The notes under the pieces: generated by a model
What the model was told of the DNA's origin: nothing
The model's input: only the letters and a program-made list of their open reading frames with translations
The model's database searches: none
Translations under genes and position numbers: made by a program
Shown: piece after piece, positions 1-9,191 of the stretch
Position numbering within the stretch: position 1 is the first letter of the stretch
Layout of the letters: every line of letters begins with the position of its first letter
DNA from: Gammaproteobacteria bacterium
GTDB lineage: Bacteria; Pseudomonadota; Gammaproteobacteria; Steroidobacterales; Steroidobacteraceae
Reading direction: 5' to 3'
Assembly: GCA_028870635.1 (NCBI GenBank)
Contig: JAGWPE010000025.1
Span: forward strand, 1 to 63,266
Length of the DNA: 63,266 nucleotides

Positions 1-1355
1 CCCGCGAGGTGCCGCGCGGGCAGAGGCTCCGCGGGAACACGCTCCGCGTGATCGCGGGCGGAGAGGATGTATCTCGCGAGCTGCGCGCATACCTCGCCAT
101 CGTACACCTCCACGGCGATTTCGAAGTTCAGCCTCAGGCTTCGCGGGTCGATGTTGGCCGAGCCGATCTGTGCGTAGGAGCCGTCGATGACGAGGAGCTT
201 GGTGTGCGAGAAGGGCGGAGGCTGCAGGTAGACCTGTATGCCGCGCTCGATCAGCGGCGGCAGCCAGCGCCGCGTGGCCCAGTCCACGTAACGCAGATTG
301 CTGCGCGCAGGAAGCACGAGACATACCTCCACGCCGCGCAGCGCCGCCGTTTGCAGCGCCGCTGTCAGCTCCGGAGGCGGGATGAAGTAGGGCGTCATGA
401 TCAGCACCTGGCGGTGCGCCACCGCCACGGCGCCCAGGATCACGAACAGCAGCTTGTCGCTGTCCTCATCCGGCCCTTCGGTGATCACCCGGCAGATGCA
501 ATCCCCCGCCTTCTGCCGAGCTACCGGCGGCCGCGCCAGGGTTTCGCCGGCCGCGAACTGCCAGTCGGCCGCGAAGCATTCCGCGAGCTGCGACACCGCC
601 GGTCCCCGTACGCGGAAGTGAAGATCGGCCATGCGCCGGTGCTGCGCCTTGCCGACCTCGCGCCCGCCGATGTTCATGCCGCCGACGAAGCCGGTCTCGC
701 CGTCGGCGATGAGGAGCTTGCGATGGTTGCGCAGATTGAGTGACAACATCGGCATGGCCAGGCGCGGCGGCAGGAAGCGCGCGGCGTTGACACCGGCCGT
801 GCGCAGCAGGCGGACGGCATGCGGCCAGCTGTACCATTCCCCGATGCCATCCACCAACACGTTGACCTGCACGCCCCGACCGGCTGCATCAGCGAGAGCG
901 GCAATGAATTGCCGCCCCACCTCGTCGGTCTCGAAGATATAGGTGGACAGCCAGATCGACTGCCGCGCCGTGCGGATCGCCTCCAGCATCAGTGGAAACG
1001 CGTTCTCGCCGTTCTCCAGCGATACGACCTGATTACCCGGCAGCCTGGGCCGCTGGGTCACGGCATCGCCGATGCGCGTCAGCTGAGTCGCGAGATCCTG
1101 CGGTGGATGGACCCCGAGTGGGGCGGGAGTCAACCCGGCGCGCAGTTGCCGGGCGCGCGTGCGGACCCGGTTCACGCCGAAGAGCAGATAGAGAATGGTG
1201 CCTGCGAACGGGAGCAGCCAGCAAGTGGCGATCCAACCCAAGGCGCTGCGCGGGTCAGGCTTGGTAAGCAGGGCGTGTACGGCGGCATAGACGGCGCAGA
1301 GCACGTAGAGCGCCGCGACCAGCAGCCGGAGCAAGTCCTCAGCATGCACGAGCAT
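1..1355 (-). CDS. cls: Cardiolipin synthase, PLD family (C-terminus beyond the left edge)
   Basis: Membrane phospholipase D-type enzyme that would condense phosphatidylglycerol-type lipids to cardiolipin. The ORF track misses this frame because it runs off the left edge; I translated it from the minus strand. Two hydrophobic segments lie at about residues 8-28 and 38-60, followed by two HKD catalytic motifs, HRKLLIAD (His near 211, then GFVGGMNIG) and HTKLLVID (His near 384, then GSANIDPRS). About 451 codons are present; the family is usually 470-490 aa, so little is missing. I chose the ATG at 1355 because the first membrane segment follows directly. It is divergent from the NADH dehydrogenase gene. 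The cls versus clsB/clsC subtype is not resolved, although two N-terminal membrane segments fit ClsA-type enzymes. Confidence 0.9.
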   Translation of the reverse strand, partial: MLVHAEDLLRLLVAALYVLCAVYAAVHALLTKPDPRSALGWIATCWLLPFAGTILYLLFGVNRVRTRARQLRAGLTPAPLGVHPPQDLATQLTRIGDAVTQRPRLPGNQVVSLENGENAFPLMLEAIRTARQSIWLSTYIFETDEVGRQFIAALADAAGRGVQVNVLVDGIGEWYSWPHAVRLLRTAGVNAARFLPPRLAMPMLSLNLRNHRKLLIADGETGFVGGMNIGGREVGKAQHRRMADLHFRVRGPAVSQLAECFAADWQFAAGETLARPPVARQKAGDCICRVITEGPDEDSDKLLFVILGAVAVAHRQVLIMTPYFIPPPELTAALQTAALRGVEVCLVLPARSNLRYVDWATRRWLPPLIERGIQVYLQPPPFSHTKLLVIDGSYAQIGSANIDPRSLRLNFEIAVEVYDGEVCAQLARYILSARDHAERVPAEPLPARHLA

Positions 1356-1448
1356 CAGATCCACCGTTCGCGTGATCAGCCGCCAGCAAGCGCACTATTC
1401 TGGCATCCTCCCCTGGTAATATTCGATCCAGGCTCTGATCCCGCGCGG

Positions 1449-2717
1449 ATGGGCATCGCGATGCGTACTAGGCCTCGGGTCATCGTCATCGGGGGCGGCT
1501 TTGGTGGGCTCTCCGCCGTGCGGACCCTCCATTCCGCCGCCGTGGACGTCCTGCTGATCGATCGCGGCAATCACCACACGTTCCAACCACTGCTCTACCA
1601 GGTGGCTACCGCCGGTCTCGCCGCGCCCTCCATAGCCGCCCCGCTGCGGCACATTCTGCGTGGGCAGCGCAATGTCACCGTGCTGCTCGGCGAGGCGCGC
1701 GGGATAGACCTCGAGGGCAGGACCGTCGATGTGGACGGGGTGGCGCATCGCTACGACTTCCTCATCGTTGCAACCGGAAACACGCATGCGTATTTCGGTC
1801 ACGATGAGTGGGCGCGATACGCGCCTGGATTGAAGACGCTCGACGACGCCTTGCGCATCCGCGCACGGATCCTCACGGCGTTCGAGCGCGCGGAGGCGGC
1901 GGACGATCCGGCGCAGCAGATGGGATGGCTCACGTTCCTGATCGTCGGGGCGGGCCCGACGGGTGTGGAGCTGGCCGGCACGCTTGCGGAAATCGCCCGC
2001 CATACGCTCAAGCGCGAGTTCCGGCACATCGATCCGGCGACGGCGAGAGTTCTGTTGGTCGAGGCGGGCCCGCGGGTGCTGCCGGCGTTCCCCCCTTCGC
2101 TCTCGGCGAAGGCGCAGCGGCAACTCGAGCGCCTCGGGGTCATCGTGCGCACGGGGCGGCCCGTCACGAGGCTCGACGAGCGTGGTGTTTGCATCGACGA
2201 GGAGCGGATCACGGCGCGCACGGTGTTATGGGCCGCCGGCGTGGCTGCCTCACCGCTCGGAGCGGCGTTGGGTGTCCCCGTCGACCGTGCTGGACGGGTA
2301 TTGGTGACTGCGCAGCTCACCGTCCCCGAGCATCCGGACGTCTTCGTTGTCGGCGATCTGACGGCTGTACCAGACGCCACCGGCCCCGTGCCTGCGATTG
2401 CGCCGGCTGCGAAGCAGATGGGGCGCTATGCGGCGGCGGCCATTCTCGCCAAGCTCTCCGGCCGTGTAATCGGCCCATTCCGCTACCGGCACTTCGGCTC
2501 GCTCGCCACCATCGGCCGCATGGCCGCCGTCGCCGACTTCGGCCGCCTGCGCGTCTCCGGAATCCTCGCCTGGTGGATATGGCTCACGGCGCACGTCTAT
2601 TTCCTGATCGGCTTCCGCAACCGGCTGGTCGTGCTCATCGACTGGGCCGAAGCCTACTGGAGCTATCGGCGCGGCGCCCGCATCATCTTTTCGGTAGGCG
2701 AGTCCGTGAAACGTTGA
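1449..2717 (+). CDS. ndh: Type II NADH dehydrogenase / NAD(P)/FAD-dependent oxidoreductase
   Basis: Single-subunit, non-proton-pumping NADH:quinone oxidoreductase of the inner membrane face. The N-terminal FAD-binding GGGFGG motif is at about residues 12-17 and the second, NAD-binding, GAGPTGVE motif near 166. The segment VVGDLTA near 300 is the second FAD contact typical of the family. The C-terminal part has an amphipathic/hydrophobic stretch (ILAWWIWLTAHVYFLIGF) that fits membrane association. At about 422 aa it is of normal length. The track ORF starts at 819, antisense to cls; that extension is spurious, and the family N-terminus begins at ATG 1449 or 1461. The amine oxidase gene follows after 44 bp in the same direction. 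Confidence 0.9.
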   Translation: MGIAMRTRPRVIVIGGGFGGLSAVRTLHSAAVDVLLIDRGNHHTFQPLLYQVATAGLAAPSIAAPLRHILRGQRNVTVLLGEARGIDLEGRTVDVDGVAHRYDFLIVATGNTHAYFGHDEWARYAPGLKTLDDALRIRARILTAFERAEAADDPAQQMGWLTFLIVGAGPTGVELAGTLAEIARHTLKREFRHIDPATARVLLVEAGPRVLPAFPPSLSAKAQRQLERLGVIVRTGRPVTRLDERGVCIDEERITARTVLWAAGVAASPLGAALGVPVDRAGRVLVTAQLTVPEHPDVFVVGDLTAVPDATGPVPAIAPAAKQMGRYAAAAILAKLSGRVIGPFRYRHFGSLATIGRMAAVADFGRLRVSGILAWWIWLTAHVYFLIGFRNRLVVLIDWAEAYWSYRRGARIIFSVGESVKR

Positions 2718-2761
2718 ACGGGGCTGCGGGGATTGCCGCCGGCAGGCGCGCATTCCCACTC

Positions 2762-4114
2762 ATGGGACGGGTACGGAGCATGTCGAGCGAGGATCATCAG
2801 GACATCATCTTGATCGGCGCCGGCGCCGCGGGCCTCGCAGCAGCGGCAGCCCTGGGCAAGTCCGGGCGCTCCGTATTGGTGCTCGAGGCCCGCGATCGGA
2901 TCGGCGGGCGCATCTGGACGCACCTCGAGCCGCCGCTCGCCGCCCCGGTGGAGCTTGGCGCGGAATTCATCCACGGAGACTCCCCGGAAACCTCCGCCCT
3001 GCTGCGCCAGGCTGGCGCATCGACGGTCGATGCATCGGGGGAGCATTGGTCACTGATCGAGGGCCGGTTGCAGCGGCGCACCGAGAGTCTGCTCGGCAAG
3101 GTTCGCGCCGCATTCGAGAGGGCCGCTGTTCTCTCGCAGCCCGACGTCTCGCTCGAGAGCTTCCTCTGTGGCGAGGGCGGCCGCGGGCTGCCGGAGGAAG
3201 CGCGCGAGATGGCCCGCGCTTTCGTCTCGGGCTTCGATGCCGCCGACCCGCGGCTCGTCAGCCTGCACTCCGTCGCGGAGGAATGGCGCTCCGGCGGAAT
3301 GTTGGATTCCTCGCAGTCGCGGCCGCTCGGCGGCTACCGCACGGCTCTCCTCGCGTTGTCGGCAGGGCTCGACGGCAGTCGAGTGCGCTTGCAGCTGCAC
3401 ACTGTCGTCAGCGCGGTCCGCTGGAACGATCATTCGGTGGAGGTCGAGGGCCGTTGGCTCGGCCAGCCCTTTCGAGCCCACGCACGCAAAGCCATCGTCA
3501 CCGTGCCGCTGGGAGTGCTCAAGGCTGCCGCGGGAACGCCCGGCGCCATCCGTTTCACTCCGCCGCTTGCCGCGAAGCAGGCTGCGCTGGCGCACCTCCT
3601 CTCCGGTCCGGTGCTGAAGGTCGCCCTGCATTTCCGCCGCCCCTTCTGGGAAGAGCGGGACAGCGGCCGCTACGCGGATGCCTCGTTCTTCCATGCGCCC
3701 GGCAAGGTGTTCCCGACTTTCTGGACTGCACTACCGGTGCGCGCGCCTCTTCTGAACGGCTGGGTCGGCGGGCCCCCGGCCGCCCGGCTGGCGGAGCTGC
3801 CCGACGAGCAGATCATCCGGCACGCAATGGATTGCGTCAGCGCCATCCTGCCGGCCGGTGACGGTGTGCCGGAGCTCCAGGCGGCCTACGTGCACAACTG
3901 GGCGCGAGACCCCTACGCGCAAGGGGCTTACAGCTATGTGGGAGTGGGCGGCGGCAATGCGCGCGAGGTGTTGGCAACACCCTTGAGCGGCACCCTCTTC
4001 TTCGCCGGCGAGGCGACGGATACGACGGGCGAGGCCACTACGGTGACCGGCGCACTGCGCAGCGGCGCCCGCGCCGCCCTGGAGGTCGGCCGGCATCTCG
4101 AGGACCGCCGCTGA
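2762..4114 (+). CDS. Flavin-containing amine oxidase family protein (FAD-dependent)
   Basis: Predicted FAD-dependent oxidase of amines or polyamines (MAO / polyamine oxidase superfamily), about 450 aa. The N-terminal dinucleotide-binding motif GAGAAGLAAA is followed by EARDRIGGRI, the classical FAD fingerprint of this family. Near the C-terminus LFFAGEATDTTGEATTVTGA is the flavin-contacting end motif. There is no signal peptide. The start is uncertain: ATG 2762 gives a short leader and ATG 2780 (MSSED...) is six codons further in. The track ORF from 1808 runs antisense-like through ndh and is not real upstream of 2762. The natural substrate cannot be read from sequence. It may be cotranscribed with ndh. 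Confidence 0.85.
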   Translation: MGRVRSMSSEDHQDIILIGAGAAGLAAAAALGKSGRSVLVLEARDRIGGRIWTHLEPPLAAPVELGAEFIHGDSPETSALLRQAGASTVDASGEHWSLIEGRLQRRTESLLGKVRAAFERAAVLSQPDVSLESFLCGEGGRGLPEEAREMARAFVSGFDAADPRLVSLHSVAEEWRSGGMLDSSQSRPLGGYRTALLALSAGLDGSRVRLQLHTVVSAVRWNDHSVEVEGRWLGQPFRAHARKAIVTVPLGVLKAAAGTPGAIRFTPPLAAKQAALAHLLSGPVLKVALHFRRPFWEERDSGRYADASFFHAPGKVFPTFWTALPVRAPLLNGWVGGPPAARLAELPDEQIIRHAMDCVSAILPAGDGVPELQAAYVHNWARDPYAQGAYSYVGVGGGNAREVLATPLSGTLFFAGEATDTTGEATTVTGALRSGARAALEVGRHLEDRR

Positions 4115-4120
4115 CGCCCA

Positions 4121-4603
4121 TCAGGGTCTCTCGTGACGCTCCTCCGGCCCGAGCCGGCCGAGCAGCGCTTTCAACAGCGGCGCGACGCGGCGCAGCTCCC
4201 GCCGATGGGCGGCGGAAAGCCCCGCGAGCGCCTGCTCGGCGGAGGCGGTGAGGGACAGGAAGGTGCGGCGGCGATCCTGCGGGTCCTCCCGCCGCACGAG
4301 ATATCCCCGGCTCACCAGCCGATCCACGAGGCCTACGGTGCTGTGGTGGCGGATGCCGAGCCGCTCCGCCAGGTCCCCGATCGTCACCTGCGCGCCGCCC
4401 GGGTAGCCCTTGATGGCGAGCAGCGCCTGATGCTGGCGTGGCGCCAGGCCCGCCGCATGCGCCGCCTGCTCGCTGAAGGCCGCGAAGCGCATCAACAAAT
4501 AGCGAAATTCCGCCAGGATTTCGTAGTCGTGAGGCGCCAGCTCGTGGGCTGACGGATCCCGCGGGCTCTGCCTTTTGGGGGTGGCGGACATTGGGTTTCT
4601 CAT
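4121..4603 (-). CDS. MarR-family transcriptional regulator
   Basis: About 160 aa winged-helix DNA-binding protein. The recognition region reads VTIGDLAERLGIRHHSTVGLVDRL, followed by a wing with DPQDRRRTFLSLT, diagnostic of MarR proteins. It probably acts as a dimeric repressor responding to a small ligand. The longest track ORF (from 4831) extends antisense into the divergent ClC gene; the domain begins after MSATPKR, so I place the start at ATG 4603 (MRNP) with ATG 4591 as alternative. It is divergent from the ClC channel gene, with about 70 bp between the starts, so self-regulation plus control of the channel is the simplest inference. It is convergent with the amine oxidase gene, 6 bp apart. 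Confidence 0.9.
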   Translation of the reverse strand: MRNPMSATPKRQSPRDPSAHELAPHDYEILAEFRYLLMRFAAFSEQAAHAAGLAPRQHQALLAIKGYPGGAQVTIGDLAERLGIRHHSTVGLVDRLVSRGYLVRREDPQDRRRTFLSLTASAEQALAGLSAAHRRELRRVAPLLKALLGRLGPEERHERP

Positions 4604-4673
4604 GGAGAATAATATCGTATCGCGACATATGCGGCGCGCCCCTGCGCGAGCTGCGCAATCCCGCCGGAGAATC
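4604..4673. promoter_or_regulatory. Divergent promoter/operator region, marR - ClC
   Basis: Seventy bases between two divergent starts. It holds an unusually AT-rich patch for this genome (GAATAATATCGTATCG) and a TCGCGA palindrome flanked by TAT/CATAT, a plausible MarR operator. The dyad is imperfect, so this is a candidate site only. Confidence 0.35.
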
Positions 4674-6455
4674 ATGAAGAGCTCTGTTTCCACCCTCGGG
4701 GTGCACGACACCCTGCGCGACTTCACCGCCGACCGGCGCCTGCTCGTGCTGTCCGCGCTGGCGGTCGTCACCGGCAGCTTCGGCGCGGGCGCCGCATGGG
4801 TGCTCCTGAAGCTGATAGCCCTCGTCACCAACCTCGCCTACTTCCACGTCTGGTCGACGGCCACCTCTTACCTGAGTCACGCCAAGCTCGGGCCGGCCTC
4901 CATCCTGATCCCCATCATCGGCGGCCTGATCGTCGGACTGATGGCCCGCTACGGCTCGCCCAAGATCCGCGGGCACGGCATTCCGGAGGCGCTCGAGGCC
5001 ATCCTCATCGGTCAGAGCCGGATAGAGCCGAAGGTGGCCGTGTTGAAGCCGCTCTCCTCGGCGATCGCGATCGGCACCGGCGGCCCGTTTGGCGCCGAAG
5101 GTCCGATCATCATGACGGGCGGGGCGCTGGGGTCGCTCTTCGCCCAATTCTTCCACTTGAGCTCCGCGGAGCGCAAGACACTGCTGGTCGCCGGCGCCGC
5201 CGCCGGCATGACGGCGATTTTCGGCACACCGGTGGCTGCGGTGCTGCTCGCCATCGAGGTGATGCTCTTCGAGTGGAAGCCGCGCAGCTTCGTGCCGGTG
5301 GTGGTCTCCGGCATCGTGGCACAGGCCTGGCGGCCCTGGCTGGTCGGCGTGTGGCCGCTGTTTCCGCACACGGGCATTCCCGCGATGCCGTGGTGGGGAC
5401 TTGCGCTCTGCGCCGGAGTCGGCGTGGTCGCGGGGCTGCAATCCGCCCTCACTACCGCCGGCCTCTACTGGGTCGAGGAGATGTTCGAGAAACTGCCGGT
5501 CCACTGGATGTGGTGGCCGGCGCTCGCGGGCATCGTCGTCGGTGTCGGCGGCCTCATCGACCCAGCCGCGCTCGGCGTCGGCTACGACAACATTCAGGCG
5601 CTCATCGACGGCACGGTGTTGATCCACGCGGCCGTGGCTCTCCTCGTCGTCAAAGGCATCATCTGGGTCATCGCGCTCGCCTCCGGCACCTCGGGCGGCA
5701 CCCTGGCGCCGCTTCTCATGATGGGGGGCGCCGTGGGTGTCCTGGAGGCCCACATCCTGCCTTTCGGCAACTCCGGCTTCTGGGCGCTCCTCGCGATGGC
5801 GGCGGTCCTGGGCGGGACGCTGCGCTGTCCGCTGACCGCTACCGTGTTCGCCATAGAGCTCACCGGAGACCTGAGCGTGATGCCGGCGGTTCTCGTCGCA
5901 TGCGTCGCCTCATTCGCCGTGACGGTACTGATCATGCGCCGCTCCATCCTGACGGAGCGGCTGGCGCGGCGCGGGCGGCATCTCACCTACGAATACACAG
6001 TCGACCCGTTCGAGGTGATGCGGGTGAGTGAGATCATGACTCATCCGGTGCACACACTCCCCGCGCGCATGTCGACGGAAGACGCCTTCGCATTTTTCGA
6101 TACCGAGAACGGCACGAAGCGCCACAAGAGCTACCCCGTCGTGGACGACGGGGGCCGCGTCGTCAGCATGGTGTCACGCGCCGACGTGCTGCGCTGGTCG
6201 CGGGAAGGTTGGCCCAAGGGCCAGACGCTGGAGGAGAGGCCGGACGTGGGCGAAGTATTCGCCGGCTACACGGACGAGCTGGTAGGGCATCTTGCCGATC
6301 GCATGGCCTCAGCCGCCGTGGGCCGTGTGCCCATCGTCGACCGCTCCACCGGCAGGCTCGCCGGCCTGCTGGCAAGACGCGATCTGCTGCGGGTGCGCGC
6401 CCACGCCGCCCGGCTCGAGCGTGAGCGGGCGCGCCCGCTCACGATCCCAGGTTAG
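4674..6455 (+). CDS. ClC-family chloride channel / H+-Cl- antiporter with C-terminal CBS pair
   Basis: About 593 aa integral membrane protein with roughly 18 helices (residues about 20-430) and a cytoplasmic CBS-domain pair (about 450-580). Selectivity motifs are present: GHGIPE, GPFGAEGP with the gating glutamate retained, and SGGTLAPLL. The internal AIEVMLFEW keeps a glutamate where the E. coli exchanger has its proton glutamate, so an H+/Cl- antiporter is more likely than a passive channel. I chose ATG 4674 rather than the track start 4575 because CCGGAGA precedes it at good spacing and the upstream codons overlap the marR promoter region. The CBS pair suggests adenine-nucleotide sensing. 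The stop overlaps the convergent cystathionine enzyme gene by 4 bp. Confidence 0.92.
   Translation: MKSSVSTLGVHDTLRDFTADRRLLVLSALAVVTGSFGAGAAWVLLKLIALVTNLAYFHVWSTATSYLSHAKLGPASILIPIIGGLIVGLMARYGSPKIRGHGIPEALEAILIGQSRIEPKVAVLKPLSSAIAIGTGGPFGAEGPIIMTGGALGSLFAQFFHLSSAERKTLLVAGAAAGMTAIFGTPVAAVLLAIEVMLFEWKPRSFVPVVVSGIVAQAWRPWLVGVWPLFPHTGIPAMPWWGLALCAGVGVVAGLQSALTTAGLYWVEEMFEKLPVHWMWWPALAGIVVGVGGLIDPAALGVGYDNIQALIDGTVLIHAAVALLVVKGIIWVIALASGTSGGTLAPLLMMGGAVGVLEAHILPFGNSGFWALLAMAAVLGGTLRCPLTATVFAIELTGDLSVMPAVLVACVASFAVTVLIMRRSILTERLARRGRHLTYEYTVDPFEVMRVSEIMTHPVHTLPARMSTEDAFAFFDTENGTKRHKSYPVVDDGGRVVSMVSRADVLRWSREGWPKGQTLEERPDVGEVFAGYTDELVGHLADRMASAAVGRVPIVDRSTGRLAGLLARRDLLRVRAHAARLERERARPLTIPG
6421..6442. 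terminator. Perfect 22-bp palindrome at the ClC / cystathionine gene junction
   Basis: GTGAGCGGGCG followed by its exact reverse complement, inside the last codons of the ClC gene and just before the convergent stop codons. It could fold as a terminator hairpin for either transcript, but no T-run follows, so function is uncertain. Confidence 0.35.
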
Positions 6456-7612
6456 CCCAGAGCCGCCTGCAATTCCTCGATCAGGTCCTGCACGTCCTCG
6501 ATGCCGACCGACAGGCGGATGAGGCCGTCGCCGATGCCGAGCGAGGCCCGCATGGCGGCGGGCAGCGAAGCGTGCGTCATGAGCCCCGGGTGCTCGATCA
6601 GGCTCTCGACGCCTCCCAGGCTCTCCGCCAGCGAGAACAGATGGCAGCGCTCGAGCATGCGGCGCGCGTCATCGAGGGTTCCTTTCAACACGGCGGTCAC
6701 GATCCCTCCGTAACCCCCCGTCATCTGGCGCCGCGCGAGCGCATGCTGCGGATGGCTCTGCAGCCCCGGATAGTGCACGCGCTCGATCTGCGGATGGCTC
6801 GCGAGAAACTGCGCAACGGCGAGCGCGTTGGCACAGTGCCGCTCCATCCGCAGCGCCAGCGTCTTGATGCCCCGCAGCGTCAGGAAGGAATCGAACGGCC
6901 CCGGCACCGCGCCCAGCGCGTTCTGCAGGTATCCGAGGCGCTCCGCCAGAGGACTGCCGCTGCGAACTATCGCCGCGCCTCCCAGACAGTCGGAATGGCC
7001 ATTCAAGTACTTCGTAGTCGAGTGCACGACGATATCGAAGCCGTGCTCGAGAGGCCGCTGCACGAACGGCGTAGCGAACGTGTTGTCGCAAACGCTGATC
7101 AGCCCTTTCGAGCGCGCAGCAGCGGCCACCGCCGTCAGGTCGACGAGCTGCAGAAGCGGGTTGGTGGGGGTCTCCACCCAGACGAGGCGGGTGCTGGGCC
7201 GAATCGCGGCCTCCAGCGCTCCGGGCCGGGTCAGGTCGACGAACGACACCTCGTGTCCCGCGGAGCGCTTGCGCACGTTTTCGAGCAGCCGGTAGCTGCC
7301 GCCGTAAAGGTCGTGCATCGCGATGATGTGCGAGCCGGCATCCAGCAGCTCGAGCACCGTGGAGCTGGCCGCCATGCCGCTCGCGAACGCGAAGGCGGCG
7401 CCGCCGCCCTCCAGGTTGCAGAGCGCGGCCTGCAGCGCATCGCGCGTGGGATTGCGCGTGCGCGAGTAATCATAGCCCTTGTGCACGCCCGGGCTCGACT
7501 GCACGTAGGTCGAGGTCGCGTAGATCGGCGGCATCACGGCGCCCGTCAGCGGATCCGGATGCTGGCCCCCGTGGATGGCGCGGGTGGCGAAACGCGGTTG
7601 CTTCTCGGTCAT
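6452..7612 (-). CDS. Cystathionine gamma-lyase / gamma-synthase-type PLP enzyme
   Basis: Cys/Met-metabolism PLP enzyme of about 386 aa. The PLP lysine lies in HSTTKYLNGHSD (Lys near 201). YDYSRTRNPTRD, the SGMAA phosphate-binding region and WVETPTNPLLQLVD are all family signatures. The start at 7612 (MTEKQPRF) follows GAGGG at about 6 nt; the track start at 7687 lies inside the upstream gene. It sits 7 bp downstream of a cystathionine beta-synthase gene on the same strand. The pair therefore probably performs reverse transsulfuration (homocysteine to cystathionine to cysteine), making a gamma-lyase role more likely than a synthase role. Sequence alone does not separate the two. Confidence 0.88.
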   Translation of the reverse strand: MTEKQPRFATRAIHGGQHPDPLTGAVMPPIYATSTYVQSSPGVHKGYDYSRTRNPTRDALQAALCNLEGGGAAFAFASGMAASSTVLELLDAGSHIIAMHDLYGGSYRLLENVRKRSAGHEVSFVDLTRPGALEAAIRPSTRLVWVETPTNPLLQLVDLTAVAAAARSKGLISVCDNTFATPFVQRPLEHGFDIVVHSTTKYLNGHSDCLGGAAIVRSGSPLAERLGYLQNALGAVPGPFDSFLTLRGIKTLALRMERHCANALAVAQFLASHPQIERVHYPGLQSHPQHALARRQMTGGYGGIVTAVLKGTLDDARRMLERCHLFSLAESLGGVESLIEHPGLMTHASLPAAMRASLGIGDGLIRLSVGIEDVQDLIEELQAALG

Positions 7613-7619
7613 CAGGCCC

Positions 7620-8993
7620 TCATGTTCTGCGGCGCAGCCAGTTGAGCAGGTCGATGCGGGTGACCAGTCCCTGGAACTCGCTGCCATTCATCACGATCGC
7701 CACCATGCCGCGGTTGAAGATCTCCATGAGCTGCTGCACCGGGGCATCCACCGGCACGGTGACCAGATGGCTTTCCATCGCCGCGGTGACCGGCTCGCTG
7801 AAATGCCTGGGATTGGCGAACACTTCGAGGAGGATGTCCTCCTCGTCGACGATGCCGACGATGCGGCCGTCGCGCATCACGGGCAGCTGCGAGACGTCAT
7901 AGAGCTTCATGCGCCGGTAGGCGGCCATCACGGGCTCGGAGGCGTCCACCGTCACCGCGGCGCGCTCCCAGTGGCGCCGGGCGATGAGGTCCCTGAGGTC
8001 GCCGAAGCGCTCGCGCTCCAGGAAGCCCTGATCCAACATCCAGTAGTCGTTGTAGACTTTGGAGAGATATTTGTTGCCGCTGTCGCAGACCAGCGTGACG
8101 ACGCGCTTCGGTTGCGTCTGCTCCCGGCAATAGCGCAGAGCCGCGGACACCAGCGTACCCGTCGAGGTCCCCGCCAGAATACCCTCTCTGGCGAGCAGCT
8201 CGCGGCAGGTCCTGAAAGACTCCGCGTCGGGGATGGTGTAGGCCGATCTGACGCGGCCGAAATCGGCCACCTGGGGCACGTAGTCACCGCCGATGCCTTC
8301 GACCAGCCAGCTGCCGTGCTCCTGGGGCATCTTGCCGGTCCTGACATACTCGGCGAGCACCGAGCCCGCCGGATCGGCCAACACGACTTCGACGCTCGGC
8401 GCCACGCGCGCGAAATACCGCGAGATTCCGGTGAGAGTACCTCCCGTGCCGACGCCGCAGACGACCGCATCGAGCTCATGGTCCATCTGCTCCCAGATCT
8501 CGGGCGCGGTGGTCTCCTCGTGCGCGCGCGGATTGGCGGGATTGCCGAACTGATCGACGAAGAAGGAGTTGGGCGTCTCGCGCGCCAGCCGCTCCGCCAC
8601 GTCGCGGTAGTATTCCGGATGACCCTTGCTGACATCGGAACGGGTGAGCACCACCTCCGCGCCCATGGCTTTCAGATGGAAGATCTTCTCCTGGCTCATC
8701 TTGTCGGGAATGACGAGCCGCAGTCTATAACCTTTTTGCGCCGCCACCAGCGCGAGGCCAAGCCCGGTGTTGCCCGCCGTCGCCTCGATCAGCGTGCCTC
8801 CGGGAGGCAGCCGTCCGTCGCGCTCGGCCGCCTCGATGAGGTACAGGCCGACGCGATCCTTGATCGAGCCGCCGGGATTCTGGTTCTCGAGCTTGAGAAA
8901 AAGCCGGCACGGACCGGTGTCGAGGCGCGTGACGGCGATGAGCGGCGTGTGGCCGATTAATTGAAGAATATGGCTGTAGGACTGCGGCGGCAT
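7620..8993 (-). CDS. cbs: Cystathionine beta-synthase with C-terminal CBS domains
   Basis: PLP enzyme of about 457 aa that would condense homocysteine and serine to cystathionine. The PLP lysine is in NPGGSIKDRV (Lys near 45), EATAGNTG is the substrate loop and GVGTGGTLTG binds the PLP phosphate. Residues about 335-455 form two CBS motifs (VTVDASEPVMAAYRRM; VTVPVDAPVQQLMEIF), as in regulated eukaryotic-type CBS, which distinguishes it from plain cysteine synthase. I place the start at ATG 8993, preceded by GAGGAAAG; the track start at 9029 adds an unlikely leader. It heads a two-gene unit with the gamma-lyase-type gene and is divergent from uvrA. Confidence 0.9.
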   Translation of the reverse strand: MPPQSYSHILQLIGHTPLIAVTRLDTGPCRLFLKLENQNPGGSIKDRVGLYLIEAAERDGRLPPGGTLIEATAGNTGLGLALVAAQKGYRLRLVIPDKMSQEKIFHLKAMGAEVVLTRSDVSKGHPEYYRDVAERLARETPNSFFVDQFGNPANPRAHEETTAPEIWEQMDHELDAVVCGVGTGGTLTGISRYFARVAPSVEVVLADPAGSVLAEYVRTGKMPQEHGSWLVEGIGGDYVPQVADFGRVRSAYTIPDAESFRTCRELLAREGILAGTSTGTLVSAALRYCREQTQPKRVVTLVCDSGNKYLSKVYNDYWMLDQGFLERERFGDLRDLIARRHWERAAVTVDASEPVMAAYRRMKLYDVSQLPVMRDGRIVGIVDEEDILLEVFANPRHFSEPVTAAMESHLVTVPVDAPVQQLMEIFNRGMVAIVMNGSEFQGLVTRIDLLNWLRRRT

Positions 8994-9191
8994 GGACTTT
9001 CCTCGGGGCCGAAGTGCCGAAACTCGCAATTGTACGCCAGCCGGCGCGGCCGCCCGCAGCTATCCAGGGGGTATCGATTGCCATTACTGTATGGCGGCGA
9101 GAGCGCGCTCGAGCAGCGCCGGATCCGGATTTTCCGTTAAAATCGCCGCATCCTTGCGAGCGGGTCCGCTCGCCCCCATTGTCTCGACGGA

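Noticed and set aside
466-904. Minus-strand ORFs of 123 and 76 aa at the left edge
   Set aside because: They lie in wrong frames; the real minus-strand frame here is the cardiolipin synthase with HKD motifs, unlisted because it runs off the edge.
4038-5753. 571-aa minus-strand ORF across the ClC gene
   Set aside because: Translation is low-complexity Arg/Gly/Asp-rich and overlaps two real genes (ClC and marR) in another frame.
9060-9191. Possible LexA/SOS box upstream of uvrA (CTGTAT half-site)
   Set aside because: No matching second half at the right distance; a bare CTGTAT is not enough.
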